From a virus, in IMG/VR virus record IMGVR_UViG_3300031972_000768, positions 1-31,791 of that record: a stretch of 31,791 nt of DNA; one strand, written 5' to 3'. The position numbers were made by a program, and so were the translations under genes. The notes below the pieces were generated by a model. It made no database searches. It saw only the letters and a list, made by a program, of their open reading frames with translations, and was not told the DNA's origin. Each line of letters starts with the position of its first letter. Position 1 is the first letter of the stretch. Below, piece after piece: positions 6,699 through 16,497 of this stretch.

Positions 6699-6932
6699 CT
6701 ATTTAATTAGCTTGCGTTTCTCTTTTATGGCCTCGTCCGATCTAACGGATTGGAGAGCCTGCTCTACTTTGTCCATAGCCCGCAGAATGTGCTTTGCGTC
6801 TTCACGCTCTTCTACATCCCATCGACCACTATTAACAAAGATGTCGATCTGCTCACGGCGTACCCTGTGGATAACTTCCTTGAACACATCGTCATTCAGT
6901 AGTCGCTGTACGTCAGCGGCTGTTAAATTCAT
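6699..6932 (-). CDS. Small helical protein between portal and scaffold
   Basis: 77 aa with AAGGGGAA upstream. Predicted all-helical, charged (VQRLLNDDVFKEVIHRVRRE, then DAKHILRAMDKVEQALQSVR). Proteins of this size and kind appear between portal and scaffold genes in many podovirus genomes, without an assigned job. Head assembly is suggested by place only. Confidence 0.7.
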   Translation of the reverse strand: MNLTAADVQRLLNDDVFKEVIHRVRREQIDIFVNSGRWDVEEREDAKHILRAMDKVEQALQSVRSDEAIKEKRKLIK

Positions 6933-6963
6933 TTTATTCCCCTTGAGTTATACTTTGTTATAC

Positions 6964-9174
6964 CTAGATGTTACCCATGTCATCACGCGGTGCCTGTTGC
7001 ATTGCGCGTACACGCTCTACATCTACCGCAGAACCATATTGCCCTAGAACCTTAGCGGCCTCAATCAGCAAATCTTGATGCATTTGGTCGCGGTTTAGAT
7101 CATCCTCACGCGCCGCCAACTCGAACTGAGTCTTCAGCTTGTTCAGGTCGTTCTGCTGACGTAGGTTCAACTCAGCCATCTTAGCTTGCTGATTGGCTTG
7201 AATCTTAGCCGCATCAGTCTGTGCCTGTAGTTGCATCTTAGCCGCATCCGACTGCATCTTAGCCTGAGCCTTGATCTGCTCTGCCTGAATCATAGCCTGC
7301 GCAGTAGCCGCATTAGGATCTGCTTGACCCTGCTGTGCCGCCTGCTGTTGCGCCATCATCTGCTGAACGATCTGCTGGTCCACCTGTGGGTTCATTGGGT
7401 TGAAGTAACGCTCTGCATTACGGTAGCCACCAAGAGCCAAGATGTCAGCCAGTGTGTTGCGGATCTGAGTCAAAGTAACTAAACCATTACCTGCGCCGTA
7501 CTGCTGGTAGATCATAGATTGAGTCTGGAATGTCTGCTGTAGTGTTGCCAGCTTCATATCTTCCTGACCAGTACCAAGACCTACGTTTGCAGATACATCC
7601 ATAGACGTATTCCAAGCGCGAGGATCTACTGGGATAAACTGACCCTGTAGGCGCATTAGCTGTTGCTCTGGTGAGTTCTTCACAAGTAGCTTAAGCATTA
7701 GCTTGAACAGTCGGCGCATACCAGTTTCTGCTAGGTTGCGAGCAATAACCTCTACCTGACCCTGACCACCAGACTGAGCTAATTTAGCCGCAGTAGCTGA
7801 TGTGTTTTGTAGAACGTCTGGATCAAGACCTAGAGATGCGCGTGAGACACCCGTTTTGGTCTCTGTGAGCTGATCTAGGTACTGTAGTGCTGGTAATGTA
7901 CTACCTGCAACAAACGGCACTGTCATCGGCGCTACGGAGCCAATCTGACGCGAGCGCATAATTGCACCGATCTCGTTGTTTAGAACGTCATCGATATTAA
8001 CCATGTCGTCTAGAACTTCTAGGCGTGGGTTGTTGGTTAGCGCCACGTTATCTAGGATACCGCGAAGCATCGATGTAGCCGCGTCTTGATCATTGATAAC
8101 TAGGTCAGCAATAGAGCGACCGTAGAATGCGTGTGGCTCTGGATCAACCTCGAATACTGCGAATGGAATCTCGTCCCATAGCTCGTAATCGATCATCTCG
8201 TAGTTGGTGCCACCTAGAAGGAACTTGTACAACATTGGTACGCCAGTGCCTTCGATGTCCATCTTCATGTAGGCTTCAGTCACTAGAACCAGCTTCATAG
8301 ATGGATCAGCGGCAGACTCGTCCTGATCATCTTCCATAAAGCCTTTACGCTCATAGATCTCCATGTCGTTGCCGGTAGAGCCAGATGTTAGTGAGTCGAA
8401 CTCTGATACTTCATCAAAGTCATAGCCCATAGCAACCAGATCACCTACGCGCATTTCTGTGCGGTGTGCGACAACATAAGCATCTTCAATCGATGTAGCG
8501 TTACGATCTACAAAGAATTCTTCAGGAGGTACTGACTTAACGCAAATCTTACCTTCAGTCGATGTATGGCTGATCTTAAGTGAGTGCTCTTTGTGCTCTA
8601 CTTCCTGATCAATAACCTGACCATCTGGAGTCTGCATCTGCTGGATCTCAACAGTCGCCTCTTCAGAGTGCTCTAGGATCTCAATCTCAGGATCGTTCGC
8701 AATAGCGTAGAACTCTTCATCAGTCAGGTTGTCGTATGTGTGGATCTCACCGACAGAGTATTCATCCCAGTAAATCTTTAGTACGCCTTGCTTCTTAACT
8801 AGCGCATCGTGGAACGCATCAGTTAGTAGGCGGAAGCCACCGGCCTCGTTAAACGAGTAGTTGACGTAGCTAGTAGCTGTCTCAGCCATAGGAACGTCTT
8901 TAGGTGCCTTAGGGATAAACTCAACAGCCTTCTCGTTAGACGCGAAGATGCGAAGTAGTGACGGCTTGATGTTACGAACAGTGTCACGAACCTTAGTAGA
9001 GACTACTTTAGATCGACCTTCTTCGTGACCAAGGTCAGTCTCACCATCGAAGTAGCGCTGTGCCTTGATACGATCTTCTGCGATCTCAGACTCTACAAAG
9101 TCTACCGCCTCATCTACTGCATCCGAGACGATGTTCTCAATCTCGGTTGCGTCCATTGGCTTTAACTCTGCCAT
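6964..9174 (-). CDS. Portal protein, P22-like
   Basis: 736 aa. The N-terminal stretch (DRIKAQRYFDGETDLGHEEG, then GRSKVVSTKVRDTVRNIKP), the central wing and stem with YGRSIADLVINDQDAATSML, and VSRASLGLDPDVLQNTSATA are hallmark blocks of podovirus portals of the P22 type. The last 130 residues are Gln/Ala-rich helices (about 610-700) that would make a helical barrel like that of P22 gp1. The dodecameric ring is the DNA gate and the site of terminase and adaptor docking. Its ATG overlaps the stop of the large ejection-type gene upstream (TAATG). Confidence 0.93.
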   Translation of the reverse strand: MAELKPMDATEIENIVSDAVDEAVDFVESEIAEDRIKAQRYFDGETDLGHEEGRSKVVSTKVRDTVRNIKPSLLRIFASNEKAVEFIPKAPKDVPMAETATSYVNYSFNEAGGFRLLTDAFHDALVKKQGVLKIYWDEYSVGEIHTYDNLTDEEFYAIANDPEIEILEHSEEATVEIQQMQTPDGQVIDQEVEHKEHSLKISHTSTEGKICVKSVPPEEFFVDRNATSIEDAYVVAHRTEMRVGDLVAMGYDFDEVSEFDSLTSGSTGNDMEIYERKGFMEDDQDESAADPSMKLVLVTEAYMKMDIEGTGVPMLYKFLLGGTNYEMIDYELWDEIPFAVFEVDPEPHAFYGRSIADLVINDQDAATSMLRGILDNVALTNNPRLEVLDDMVNIDDVLNNEIGAIMRSRQIGSVAPMTVPFVAGSTLPALQYLDQLTETKTGVSRASLGLDPDVLQNTSATAAKLAQSGGQGQVEVIARNLAETGMRRLFKLMLKLLVKNSPEQQLMRLQGQFIPVDPRAWNTSMDVSANVGLGTGQEDMKLATLQQTFQTQSMIYQQYGAGNGLVTLTQIRNTLADILALGGYRNAERYFNPMNPQVDQQIVQQMMAQQQAAQQGQADPNAATAQAMIQAEQIKAQAKMQSDAAKMQLQAQTDAAKIQANQQAKMAELNLRQQNDLNKLKTQFELAAREDDLNRDQMHQDLLIEAAKVLGQYGSAVDVERVRAMQQAPRDDMGNI

Positions 9175-11141
9175 TACTTAGAGCCTCTCTTTAGTAGTTC
9201 TTCCATAGACCTAAACGCATTATACTCATTTATATCTTTTACGTCTTTTAACTTCTTGCCGGCCCAGTCTACGGTAGCTTTAATCATTCCAGATTTACCG
9301 CCTGTTGCAACTTCTTCCATGCCTCTCATTGCATTGGCCACACCAGCTTCTATGCCTCCCTCAAAGCCAGTCTTAGCGACAGCTCCAAATTGGCGATCAA
9401 GAGCGTTTGCAAACATGGCAAGATCACGAACACTTTCGTTGAACTGAGGAATATCTTTAGCTTTTGCATTAGGGACTACAAAACCCACATCAGTTCCGGC
9501 AGGCTTACTAAACTGTTCAACAAGATCATCAAGATCAGCCAAAGCATTATCTAGACCAACGCGAGTCTGGTAATTACTAAATAGCTTTCTCAGCTCTTGG
9601 CCCATCATCTCTGAGTCAAAGATATCAATCTTTCCTGCTGTGTTTGAGTTAAGGTTATCAAAAACCTGTAGCGACTTAGACATTGTGTCATTAACGCGAG
9701 CGTAATCAGGGTTTGCCTCTCGAAGCGTGTCGTTTAGAGATGCACGAACATTTTTAAGGAGCCTGCGCCCCTCTTCAGTCAACCCAGACTTGGACTTCTT
9801 CTGGAAATCAATTAGGGAGTCTAGCTGGCGTTTCAGCATATGCATTCTATAAGCATCTACATTGCCAGCGTTCGCCATTAGGTTCGCTGTGCGCTTTAGC
9901 ATTGTCTGTGCAGATGGATCTGCCTCAATAACTGAGCCTTTAAAGTCAAACTCAGGCTTGTAGCCGGATTTTGTTTCTACCATCTTGAATCCAACATCAA
10001 GATTATTTAGGCCATCAACAAACGACTGCTCAACAGGGGCGGTATCTATACTTTGTCCCTTAAGTTTATTTTCAGCAATTGACTGCAACTCAACACTTGC
10101 TTCTCTTAACTTATTTTTTACAAAGTTAACTCGCTTGGCTACGGCAATACCAACAACGTCTGACGGCCTAGTGCGCTGAGATGGGTTATTTCTTATGCTC
10201 TCCATATATTCAAGCATTTTTGACATCTGTGTTTTGGTGTCAGGGTTGGCAACCTTTACCATCTGAACAATGCCTTTATCCCATTCCTGACCAATAGCTT
10301 CTTTGGCTTCTTGGCTTTTTCGAGTACCGCCAAATGGTGACTGTTCATATGGCGCAAGACCCTGCTGTCTGCCGCCTGCCTCTAACTCTCTAGCCGCAAT
10401 CTCACCAGATGTCTGACCAACTGGTGCGCCAGTAATCTCAGAGCGCGGTATCTCAGCAGGAATGGATTTTTGAACTTCAGGTGTTAGTACTTCGTAAGAC
10501 AGGTTTTTCTCGTTAAGTAAATCTCTCAGGTAGCGCGTAGGAGAGCCATCTGGGTTCTTTAGCTTAACTGGCCCCTGTAATGTGCGAGCAGACTTAATGC
10601 CTGTTAGTGTCTCAAGAACAGTAGGTAGCGTCTCGTATGCGGTAGCAAGCAACGGACTGCCTGTTCGCTCAAGCGCCTGACCGCCCATTTCTTTACCAAG
10701 GCCAAGCAAACCAAGACCCTCTTCACCAAGGTATCTGTCTGCAACATCTGAAATAACACCTAGGTTGCGCTTGGTGACTTCAGATTCCGGTTTAAAGAAT
10801 GGGTTTGCCTGAGACTCAGCAACAGCTCTTGCGCCAGCACCAGATGTCTCTTGAGGATTAATTGCCGCACCAATACCCTGATAACCAGACAGGATTTCAT
10901 CAGCAATCCCTCCGCCAATGGCACCAAGCGTCTGAACCGCCCCTGAAAACTCTTCGGCAACAGAAGGATTTAATTCACCCTGAACGCGTCCAGCTTTTGG
11001 GCTAGATGTCATTACTTCAGGGTTGTATAAACGAATCCGCTCTGCCTGAACTCTTCGCTTTAGCTCTTCAGAGTTGGGATCGATATTATCAGGAATATCT
11101 TCAATGATAATCCCATCTTCTGTCTCAATTGAATATGGCAT
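9174..11141 (-). CDS. Large internal virion / DNA-ejection-type protein
   Basis: 655 aa. It begins with the short beta motif YSIETEDGIIIEDIPDNID followed by a helix, a start that recurs in podovirus internal virion proteins. The rest is mostly helical and soluble: repeated charged helices between 280 and 520 and a C-terminal amphipathic part. No transglycosylase or protease motif was seen. Lying between a second large helical protein and the portal, it fits the group of ejected proteins (P22 gp7/16/20 or T7 gp14-16 in role, not in sequence). Confidence 0.7.
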   Translation of the reverse strand: MPYSIETEDGIIIEDIPDNIDPNSEELKRRVQAERIRLYNPEVMTSSPKAGRVQGELNPSVAEEFSGAVQTLGAIGGGIADEILSGYQGIGAAINPQETSGAGARAVAESQANPFFKPESEVTKRNLGVISDVADRYLGEEGLGLLGLGKEMGGQALERTGSPLLATAYETLPTVLETLTGIKSARTLQGPVKLKNPDGSPTRYLRDLLNEKNLSYEVLTPEVQKSIPAEIPRSEITGAPVGQTSGEIAARELEAGGRQQGLAPYEQSPFGGTRKSQEAKEAIGQEWDKGIVQMVKVANPDTKTQMSKMLEYMESIRNNPSQRTRPSDVVGIAVAKRVNFVKNKLREASVELQSIAENKLKGQSIDTAPVEQSFVDGLNNLDVGFKMVETKSGYKPEFDFKGSVIEADPSAQTMLKRTANLMANAGNVDAYRMHMLKRQLDSLIDFQKKSKSGLTEEGRRLLKNVRASLNDTLREANPDYARVNDTMSKSLQVFDNLNSNTAGKIDIFDSEMMGQELRKLFSNYQTRVGLDNALADLDDLVEQFSKPAGTDVGFVVPNAKAKDIPQFNESVRDLAMFANALDRQFGAVAKTGFEGGIEAGVANAMRGMEEVATGGKSGMIKATVDWAGKKLKDVKDINEYNAFRSMEELLKRGSK

Positions 11142-12394
11142 TAGTATTTAACCCTTACAGTGTTAGATCCAGAAGGCTGGCCCTCGTTCTGAGTAAATGG
11201 CTTAACAACCTCTTTAACCCAATCTGTATATGGTACACCAGATGCGAGTCTGTCTGCCTGTTTTGCAATCTCTCTTTGCAGTTTTTTCTGAGCTTCAAGT
11301 TTCTTATTAACCCACTCAAGTAGCTGTGGCTCATCAAGACCTTGAGGTAGCGCAGTGTCAAGCGCAAGTTTCAACTCGGTTGCACTTAGAGCACCAAACG
11401 TAGCAGAGTTAATTACATCAATACCCAAGCTGTTAGCCGCAGAGCGAAGTGTGGCAGTTGCCTCAGAGAATGCAGGCATGAACTGATCAATAACACCTGT
11501 ACGGGCATTACCTGTATTAAGCTCAGACTTGATTGTTTCAAGATTACGGATCTGGCTAGAGATGTTAGAAAACTGTTTGTAGGTATCTGCCGCCGCAGTC
11601 TGTGACCGCTTCATATCTGCAAGTTTTAGTGCATTAGATGACTCAAGGCCAGCTTCTTGCTCTGGAGTTAGGCCAGTTGCACCCTCTACATTCATACGAG
11701 TAACAGAGCCAGTATTTGGATCTGTCGCAATGACATACTTCTGCCCTGTATCTGGATCAGTGAACGCCTGCGAAGTCTTTAGACCGGACTTGGAGCCATA
11801 CTTTTGCTGTAAGAACTGTGTAAGTGCAGTTTTAGCCATTGTTGGGTTTTGCTCGATCATATCGGCAAGATCGTTTTGACCATTCTTGCGTAGCATATCT
11901 ACTGTAGCGTTAGCTGATTTTCTGGTCTGTGCTTGATCTAAACCTCTAGTTCCCAAGGCGCGTAAAGCAGGATCGTTTCTTGATGCTAAGTATGTGTTAG
12001 AAATTGCACCCAATCCCTGCTTACTAAATAGCTTATCCATAAACGACTGCTCTTGTTGTGGCTCTTGGGTAAAACCGGAACCAGTGTTGATAGGAGTTTC
12101 TTCAGTGGCAGGGCCGGCGTATGACCCACGACCACCAACATTCAGGCCTTCGATCAAGCCTTGTGGCTTAGATACTGGTGAGAATGGTGAAGAGTTTACT
12201 GCCGCATTTGCCTTGGTAAATGGCATTGCGCCAGACATAACATCAAGCGCAGACTCTACAGGTTTAGGTCTCTCTATGGCAGGAGACATTGCAGGAGTAA
12301 TCGACCTCATCGCCTCTGCGTATGTATTAAATACGCCAGCTTCTGTTTGAAAGCGGCCATCGCCAAGTGGGCGAATCTTCTGTTGTCCTAGCAT
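11141..12394 (-). CDS. Internal virion / ejection-type protein
   Basis: 417 aa, AGGAGA ribosome site. It starts LGDGRFQTEAGVFNTYAEAM, then has a Pro/Ser/Asn-rich flexible region to about residue 115 and a helical remainder (MKRSQTAAADTYKQFSNISS through the leucine-rich C-terminus). No enzymatic motif. The stop overlaps the next start by one base. A place in the inner core or ejectosome is inferred from the gene order and the composition. Confidence 0.65.
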   Translation of the reverse strand: MLGQQKIRPLGDGRFQTEAGVFNTYAEAMRSITPAMSPAIERPKPVESALDVMSGAMPFTKANAAVNSSPFSPVSKPQGLIEGLNVGGRGSYAGPATEETPINTGSGFTQEPQQEQSFMDKLFSKQGLGAISNTYLASRNDPALRALGTRGLDQAQTRKSANATVDMLRKNGQNDLADMIEQNPTMAKTALTQFLQQKYGSKSGLKTSQAFTDPDTGQKYVIATDPNTGSVTRMNVEGATGLTPEQEAGLESSNALKLADMKRSQTAAADTYKQFSNISSQIRNLETIKSELNTGNARTGVIDQFMPAFSEATATLRSAANSLGIDVINSATFGALSATELKLALDTALPQGLDEPQLLEWVNKKLEAQKKLQREIAKQADRLASGVPYTDWVKEVVKPFTQNEGQPSGSNTVRVKY

Positions 12395-12403
12395 TACTAT
12401 CTC

Positions 12404-13075
12404 CTAAAGACCTGAGTAAATACTACCGCCTAGTGCTAGGTAGTCGAACAATCCACGGCTAGGTGCCTGACCTGTCGTAGTAGATGTTTGTCCATATGGT
12501 GTTCCGCCTAATGCCTGCGTGTAAGCCGATAGCGCAGTGTACGGAGATTGTGCGTAACCTTGGTACTGTTGGCCTGCTTTATCCATTGCCATCTGCTGTA
12601 GAGCTTGTTGCATAGCGCCCTGTTGAGATAGGTTCTGGTTAATAGTCTGACCCATGCCGAAGCCAAGGTTAGACAAGTTCCCAAGCTGGGAGGCCGCACC
12701 CATACGCATCTGCTGATCAGCCGCCGCACGAGACATGGCATCACCGTAGCCTTGGTAGCGTAGGTTTCCGATCTGATTGTTAAGTGCGTTCTGTGTGTTA
12801 GCCGCCATAGTACCCTGAGCAACACCGTGGCGAGAACCACCAAATGCGCCGGCCGCTGTAGCCTCTGCGCCTAGTTGGTTTACACCCTGCTGGTAGTTAG
12901 TCAGTGCATCTTTCTGCATACCCTGAATAACATTCTGCTGGAATGGGTTAGCGTACTGGTTAGCCGCCTGAGCTGAGTTAAAGCCCATGCCTGCCGCTGT
13001 ACCTGCCATTGCACCCTGCAAGCCCTGAGAGGCCGCAGTGTTTACGTTAAAGTTTTGTCCTGCTGAAGCGCCCAT
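12404..13075 (-). CDS. Gln/Ala/Gly-rich virion core protein
   Basis: 223 aa, made almost only of Ala, Gln, Gly, Asn, Ser and Met, with few charges. Segments such as ANQYANPFQQNVIQGMQKDA, AAGAFGGSRHGVAQGTMAAN and AMSRAAADQQMRMGAASQLG are amphipathic helices typical of small DNA-ejection proteins of podoviruses. The C-terminus (RGLFDYLALGGSIYSGL) is hydrophobic and may insert in membrane. The opposing frames are open because of this composition and should be ignored. AGGAT precedes the ATG. Confidence 0.72.
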   Translation of the reverse strand: MGASAGQNFNVNTAASQGLQGAMAGTAAGMGFNSAQAANQYANPFQQNVIQGMQKDALTNYQQGVNQLGAEATAAGAFGGSRHGVAQGTMAANTQNALNNQIGNLRYQGYGDAMSRAAADQQMRMGAASQLGNLSNLGFGMGQTINQNLSQQGAMQQALQQMAMDKAGQQYQGYAQSPYTALSAYTQALGGTPYGQTSTTTGQAPSRGLFDYLALGGSIYSGL

Positions 13076-13087
13076 TATCTTATCCTC

Positions 13088-13933
13088 TTACCAGCCGCCG
13101 AATGAATATCCGCCAGCCGCGTTGCCACCGCCTGCGCCAATACCTGATCCTGTCCCGCTATCTAGCGCGCTAGACTGTCTTGACGATGAACTTGCGCTAG
13201 TGCTTGGATTGTATGACTCGTAGTCACTCCATGAACCACCTGCATTTACAGGGATTACAGTTTGCTGATTACCAACAGGCTGATAATCATTCATATAATA
13301 ATCTTCTACGCGATTTCTAGCCAAGGAACCGAGTATTGACATAACTGGGCTTGTGATAGCTTGAGCCGCAGTTGGCTCACCAAAGTTTTTAGATAGCCAC
13401 TCAACTGGAGCGCTACTGATAAAGTCGTAGTAGTCACCCTTTTGTCCAGATACACCGGAATCGCTTGAACTGTAATCGACCATTGACTGTACGGATGCTG
13501 GAGCAACTTCCGATGCGACAGATCCGTAAGGAGTAAACATTGTATTAGCATCGCCAGATGTAGGATCGATAAACATAGAGTTGATCGCCTCGTACTGTGC
13601 AGGTCGATTCTGAGCAAGTTGTGCTAGAGACTGATCATAAAGATCGCCAGAGCTGTAACCAGAGAAGCCAAGGTTGTTAGTCTGCTGTGCAGGCATACCA
13701 GCCATTGCATTAGTCGGTGCCGATAGACCAAACGCCGAAGCCGCATCAGCAGTGTTCTGCATTGCGCTCTGTTGCATTGGAGTAAAACCGGCAACGTCTA
13801 GACCGTATTGGGGAACATAGCCAAGCTGTGAAACGTAATCAGCGCGAGCTAAGTTAGACTGAGCCGCATCTTGAAGCCATGATGGCAACTCAGTTTGAGT
13901 TACCTGTGTAGTAGTACCACCGCCACTACTCAT
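13088..13933 (-). CDS. Ser/Gly/Ala-rich virion protein
   Basis: 281 aa with AAGAGGAT ahead of the ATG. An N-terminal helix (QTELPSWLQDAAQSNLARAD) is followed by low-complexity Gln/Ala/Ser stretches and a C-terminal Gly/Ser tail (SGTGSGIGAGGGNAAGGYSF). The beginning is of the kind found in podovirus proteins encoded just upstream of the Gln/Ala-rich core protein. Core or ejection role inferred from position and from composition. Confidence 0.65.
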   Translation of the reverse strand: MSSGGGTTTQVTQTELPSWLQDAAQSNLARADYVSQLGYVPQYGLDVAGFTPMQQSAMQNTADAASAFGLSAPTNAMAGMPAQQTNNLGFSGYSSGDLYDQSLAQLAQNRPAQYEAINSMFIDPTSGDANTMFTPYGSVASEVAPASVQSMVDYSSSDSGVSGQKGDYYDFISSAPVEWLSKNFGEPTAAQAITSPVMSILGSLARNRVEDYYMNDYQPVGNQQTVIPVNAGGSWSDYESYNPSTSASSSSRQSSALDSGTGSGIGAGGGNAAGGYSFGGW

Positions 13934-13935
13934 AA

Positions 13936-14295
13936 TTAAATCCTCTTAATCATACTGGTATGGGCATAATCCCAACCGTCATTCTTTAGAGCCTTTTCCC
14001 AGCCTTTACGGCCTGTGAGCGTGAAGGCACTACAACCTATTGATTTAGCCCATTCTACCGCTTTTTCTTCTAAAGCGCGAATATGGGATAACTTACCACC
14101 AGCCAAGAAGATGTGTAGAACTCTCTTCTTAGGATAGTCGATTACTTCTGTGATAACACAGCACTTCTCGTTGGACCAGAACTGAAACTTACCCTCTATC
14201 AGTCCATCAACAATATGTACAAAGTCATGTGTGTCACCAGAGTGCCTGAGAGCCGCCTCAATCCATTTTCTGCACCGGATAAGCTCTTCATTCAT
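13936..14295 (-). CDS. T7 gp13-like small virion protein with GNAT-like fold
   Basis: 119 aa. Helices at the start (IRCRKWIEAALRHSGDTHDF) lead into beta strands (CCVITEVIDYPKKRVLHIFL) and a conserved end (AVEWAKSIGCSAFTLTGRKGWEKALKNDGW). This matches the small family that includes T7 internal virion protein A, related in fold to N-acetyltransferases; the GRKGW motif followed by a YxxTSMIK strand is the recognisable part. It lies among the tail and core genes. Whether it is catalytic is unknown. Start overlaps the preceding stop (TAATG). Confidence 0.72.
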   Translation of the reverse strand: MNEELIRCRKWIEAALRHSGDTHDFVHIVDGLIEGKFQFWSNEKCCVITEVIDYPKKRVLHIFLAGGKLSHIRALEEKAVEWAKSIGCSAFTLTGRKGWEKALKNDGWDYAHTSMIKRI

Positions 14296-14942
14296 TACTG
14301 GTGAATCCTAGCTACTGACAAGGTAACTGATGGCGTAGCTGGGCAGAATGACTCAGCCGCGTGAGCCTCAAGTGTAACCGCTGTATCTGATGTCGCCCAC
14401 TTAGCTTCTAGGTAGTCGCCTGCTGATACTGTAAATAACGCGGTACGACTCATTACGACTGTGCCACCATTCATATCAATAGATATCTTCATTGTAGAGC
14501 CACCAACATCAGTGCCGTTTAATGCAGGCCAAAACCATAGATCTTTCAGGTTAGCGTTAGATGATGTGATCTGAACTGAGAATGCCAGAGAGTACATACC
14601 CCCATCACTGAAGTGTATCTCAGTACCATTTTCTAGAGATATTCCATCGGCATTTTCGATACCATCCCACTCAATTGCATAAGCGGTATTATTGGCCGCC
14701 GCAGTGATGTTTGTGTTGCTGTACGCCATGCCAGAGCCATCCTGAATAACCAGAGGTCTGTATATACCATCAATAGATACGACAGGCTCTTTCTCTGCGT
14801 TATCCCACAGCAATATGCCATCTTCAGGCGCTTTCTGCTCACCCCTACGCCACTCAAGCCTACTGCGAGCAGAGTCTAGGTATTGACCTAAACGGTTGCC
14901 CCAGACGATCCAGTTTTCACCAAACGGCTTAGGAGAACTCAT
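14295..14942 (-). CDS. Jelly-roll (C1q/TNF-like) tail-associated protein
   Basis: 215 aa. The first 70 residues look like a short anchoring segment rich in Trp and Arg (WIVWGNRLGQYLDSARSRLE) with a beta motif. From about 75 the sequence is strand after strand, ending in the C1q-like pattern MYSLAFSVQITSSN, RTALFTVSAGDYLEAKWATS, and VTLSVARIHQ. Such trimeric jelly rolls decorate heads or tails and bind ligands. The ATG overlaps the stop of the tail-hub gene, so it probably attaches to the hub. Assigned on pattern alone. Confidence 0.62.
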   Translation of the reverse strand: MSSPKPFGENWIVWGNRLGQYLDSARSRLEWRRGEQKAPEDGILLWDNAEKEPVVSIDGIYRPLVIQDGSGMAYSNTNITAAANNTAYAIEWDGIENADGISLENGTEIHFSDGGMYSLAFSVQITSSNANLKDLWFWPALNGTDVGGSTMKISIDMNGGTVVMSRTALFTVSAGDYLEAKWATSDTAVTLEAHAAESFCPATPSVTLSVARIHQ

Positions 14943-16429
14943 CGCTGACCACCAGCCTTAACTTCTAGTCGGTTTGTACCAACGCGCCAATCTCCAGTTT
15001 TAACACCTTCAATCCGCATTTTTATCTGGCGACCAGTGAATCGCATTGAGGTTGGGTTGCTCATGCTATAAGCACCGTACTCTCGCTCATCGCCGTTCGG
15101 GTAGAACTTGGTTTTGAACTTAACCTGTACATCACCCTGAGTTAGCTCATCTGGAATCATGCCAGTCACTACCATAACCTGATCGCCGTTGCCTAGATTT
15201 ATAGCACCAGTCTCAGCCCAAGGCATTTCCATGTTGTGGTAATCCCAACCAGATTCGTGATCGAATGGTCGGCATGTTGCTGAACAGAAGAATATTGGGT
15301 TGCGGTATATACCTGCATCCACACCTGTAGTGCGACCCATATAGCCGGTAAACCAGATGTTTTCTCTGTAGTTGTAAACTACATAGCTATCATTCTCTGT
15401 TGAATCCTCGGATGGGTAAAACCACCAGATCTCATTAAATGCTTTGTTAGGCACTGCGCAGATCTTAGACTTCTGAGATCGGTTGATGTTACTGAACACG
15501 TAATCATCTACCTCAGATGTTAACTCCTGAACCGATCCACCAGTGTAAACGTAGAAGTTTCGATCACCCATCCAGAAACAGCCAGCCTGAACCGGCACAG
15601 CAGATTTCTTAGAAATAACGCCACACGCAGAGCCAACGCGCTCAAAACCATACACAAACTGACCGCCAATATATGTGGCTACGTGAGCATCCTGATCGGT
15701 AAGTATGATGGTTTGACCTTGAACCTTATGACCACACTCAATCAAGCCGTTTGTCTGTAGCTCGATATCGCCAGCCTCGTTAGTGGCAAGCGGAGTCCAA
15801 GTAGTATTATCTTCACGATCACACCACTGAACCTTTCGCGGATTGCCGTCAGCACCAAGAGCAAACACAAAGCGCTCTTCTGTAACTACTACAGAACGGT
15901 TATCCACAGGCGCATTAGAAAGCTGTGCCGCCACAGCTGGGGTGCCGCGATCAAGTTGCCATTCATAGATCTTGCCATCGCTAGAGCCACAAGCAATTAG
16001 GTATTCGCCCCAAGTATCGAGAGCCCATGTGGTAGCCGGTAGCGATGCCTGAGAGTCATAACGCTCAGTGCCGTAGTACTCGTATCCGTAGTAAGAACCA
16101 CCGAAGCCAGTATTTAGCGATGCATCAGCGCGACCAGCAGTTAAGCCTGCTGGCGTAATATCGATAAGGTTTCCGTTATCAAGATATGTAACAAGCTGAG
16201 TCGCGTTACCAGCCGCTAGGTAACGGTTGCTATCGTTATCTTTCCAAGTTAGAGCACCGCGCATCGGGTAATCACCCTCATCTGTGGTGCGTGGAGTCCA
16301 GCCGCCTACTGGGCGAATAGTATTATCAATCCAACGAACTAGGTTAGAGTCGCGCCAGCGTCCAGCAGACTGAAACTCTGTGCCGTTGCGGTATATGCCA
16401 GCGGGTAGCTGTAGTGGTATTAACGGCAT
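14939..16429 (-). CDS. Tail hub / nozzle beta-propeller protein, P22 gp10-like
   Basis: 496 aa, beginning MPLIPLQLPAGIYRNGTEFQSAG, a start found in podovirus tail hub proteins. Repeated strand units with Trp/Tyr/Gly pairs (RYLAAGNATQLVTYLDNGNL, then WALDTWGEYLIACGSSDGKI, and CGHKVQGQTIILTDQDAHVA) fit a beta-propeller of the P22 gp10 (DNA stabilization protein) type, which extends the tail below the adaptor and holds fibres. The C-terminal 80 residues are a separate beta domain. A promoter-like sequence lies 33-61 bases upstream of its start. Confidence 0.75.
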   Translation of the reverse strand: MPLIPLQLPAGIYRNGTEFQSAGRWRDSNLVRWIDNTIRPVGGWTPRTTDEGDYPMRGALTWKDNDSNRYLAAGNATQLVTYLDNGNLIDITPAGLTAGRADASLNTGFGGSYYGYEYYGTERYDSQASLPATTWALDTWGEYLIACGSSDGKIYEWQLDRGTPAVAAQLSNAPVDNRSVVVTEERFVFALGADGNPRKVQWCDREDNTTWTPLATNEAGDIELQTNGLIECGHKVQGQTIILTDQDAHVATYIGGQFVYGFERVGSACGVISKKSAVPVQAGCFWMGDRNFYVYTGGSVQELTSEVDDYVFSNINRSQKSKICAVPNKAFNEIWWFYPSEDSTENDSYVVYNYRENIWFTGYMGRTTGVDAGIYRNPIFFCSATCRPFDHESGWDYHNMEMPWAETGAINLGNGDQVMVVTGMIPDELTQGDVQVKFKTKFYPNGDEREYGAYSMSNPTSMRFTGRQIKMRIEGVKTGDWRVGTNRLEVKAGGQR

Positions 16430-16461
16430 TTACTCGGCCTCAAAAATTTAGTATTGCAGTG

Positions 16462-16497
16462 ATTATACACTAGCTAGTCTGATTTGGTCACACTAGC
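16462..16497 (-). promoter_or_regulatory. Sigma70-like promoter with CTAGTGT elements, for tail hub and head genes
   Basis: On the - strand a perfect TATAAT (16467-16462) has GTGACC (16491-16486) 18 bases upstream. CTAGTGT occurs twice, at 16496-16490, overlapping the -35, and at 16474-16468, touching the -10, exactly 22 bp apart. The 10-bp palindrome ACTAGCTAGT (16469-16478) is part of it. It sits in the only sizeable gap of the tail region, between the carbamoyltransferase stop and the tail hub start, so it probably re-starts transcription for the virion genes downstream. Confidence 0.72.

Noticed and set aside
6946-6962. Two TATAAC boxes upstream of the 77-aa gene as a promoter
   Set aside because: No -35-like hexamer at 16-18 bases from either box, and part of the sequence lies at the end of the portal gene.
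12508-12843. 111-aa frame on the - strand inside the Gln/Ala-rich core gene
   Set aside because: Same strand, other frame, Leu/Arg-rich as expected from Gln/Ala codons shifted by one; no separate ribosome site.
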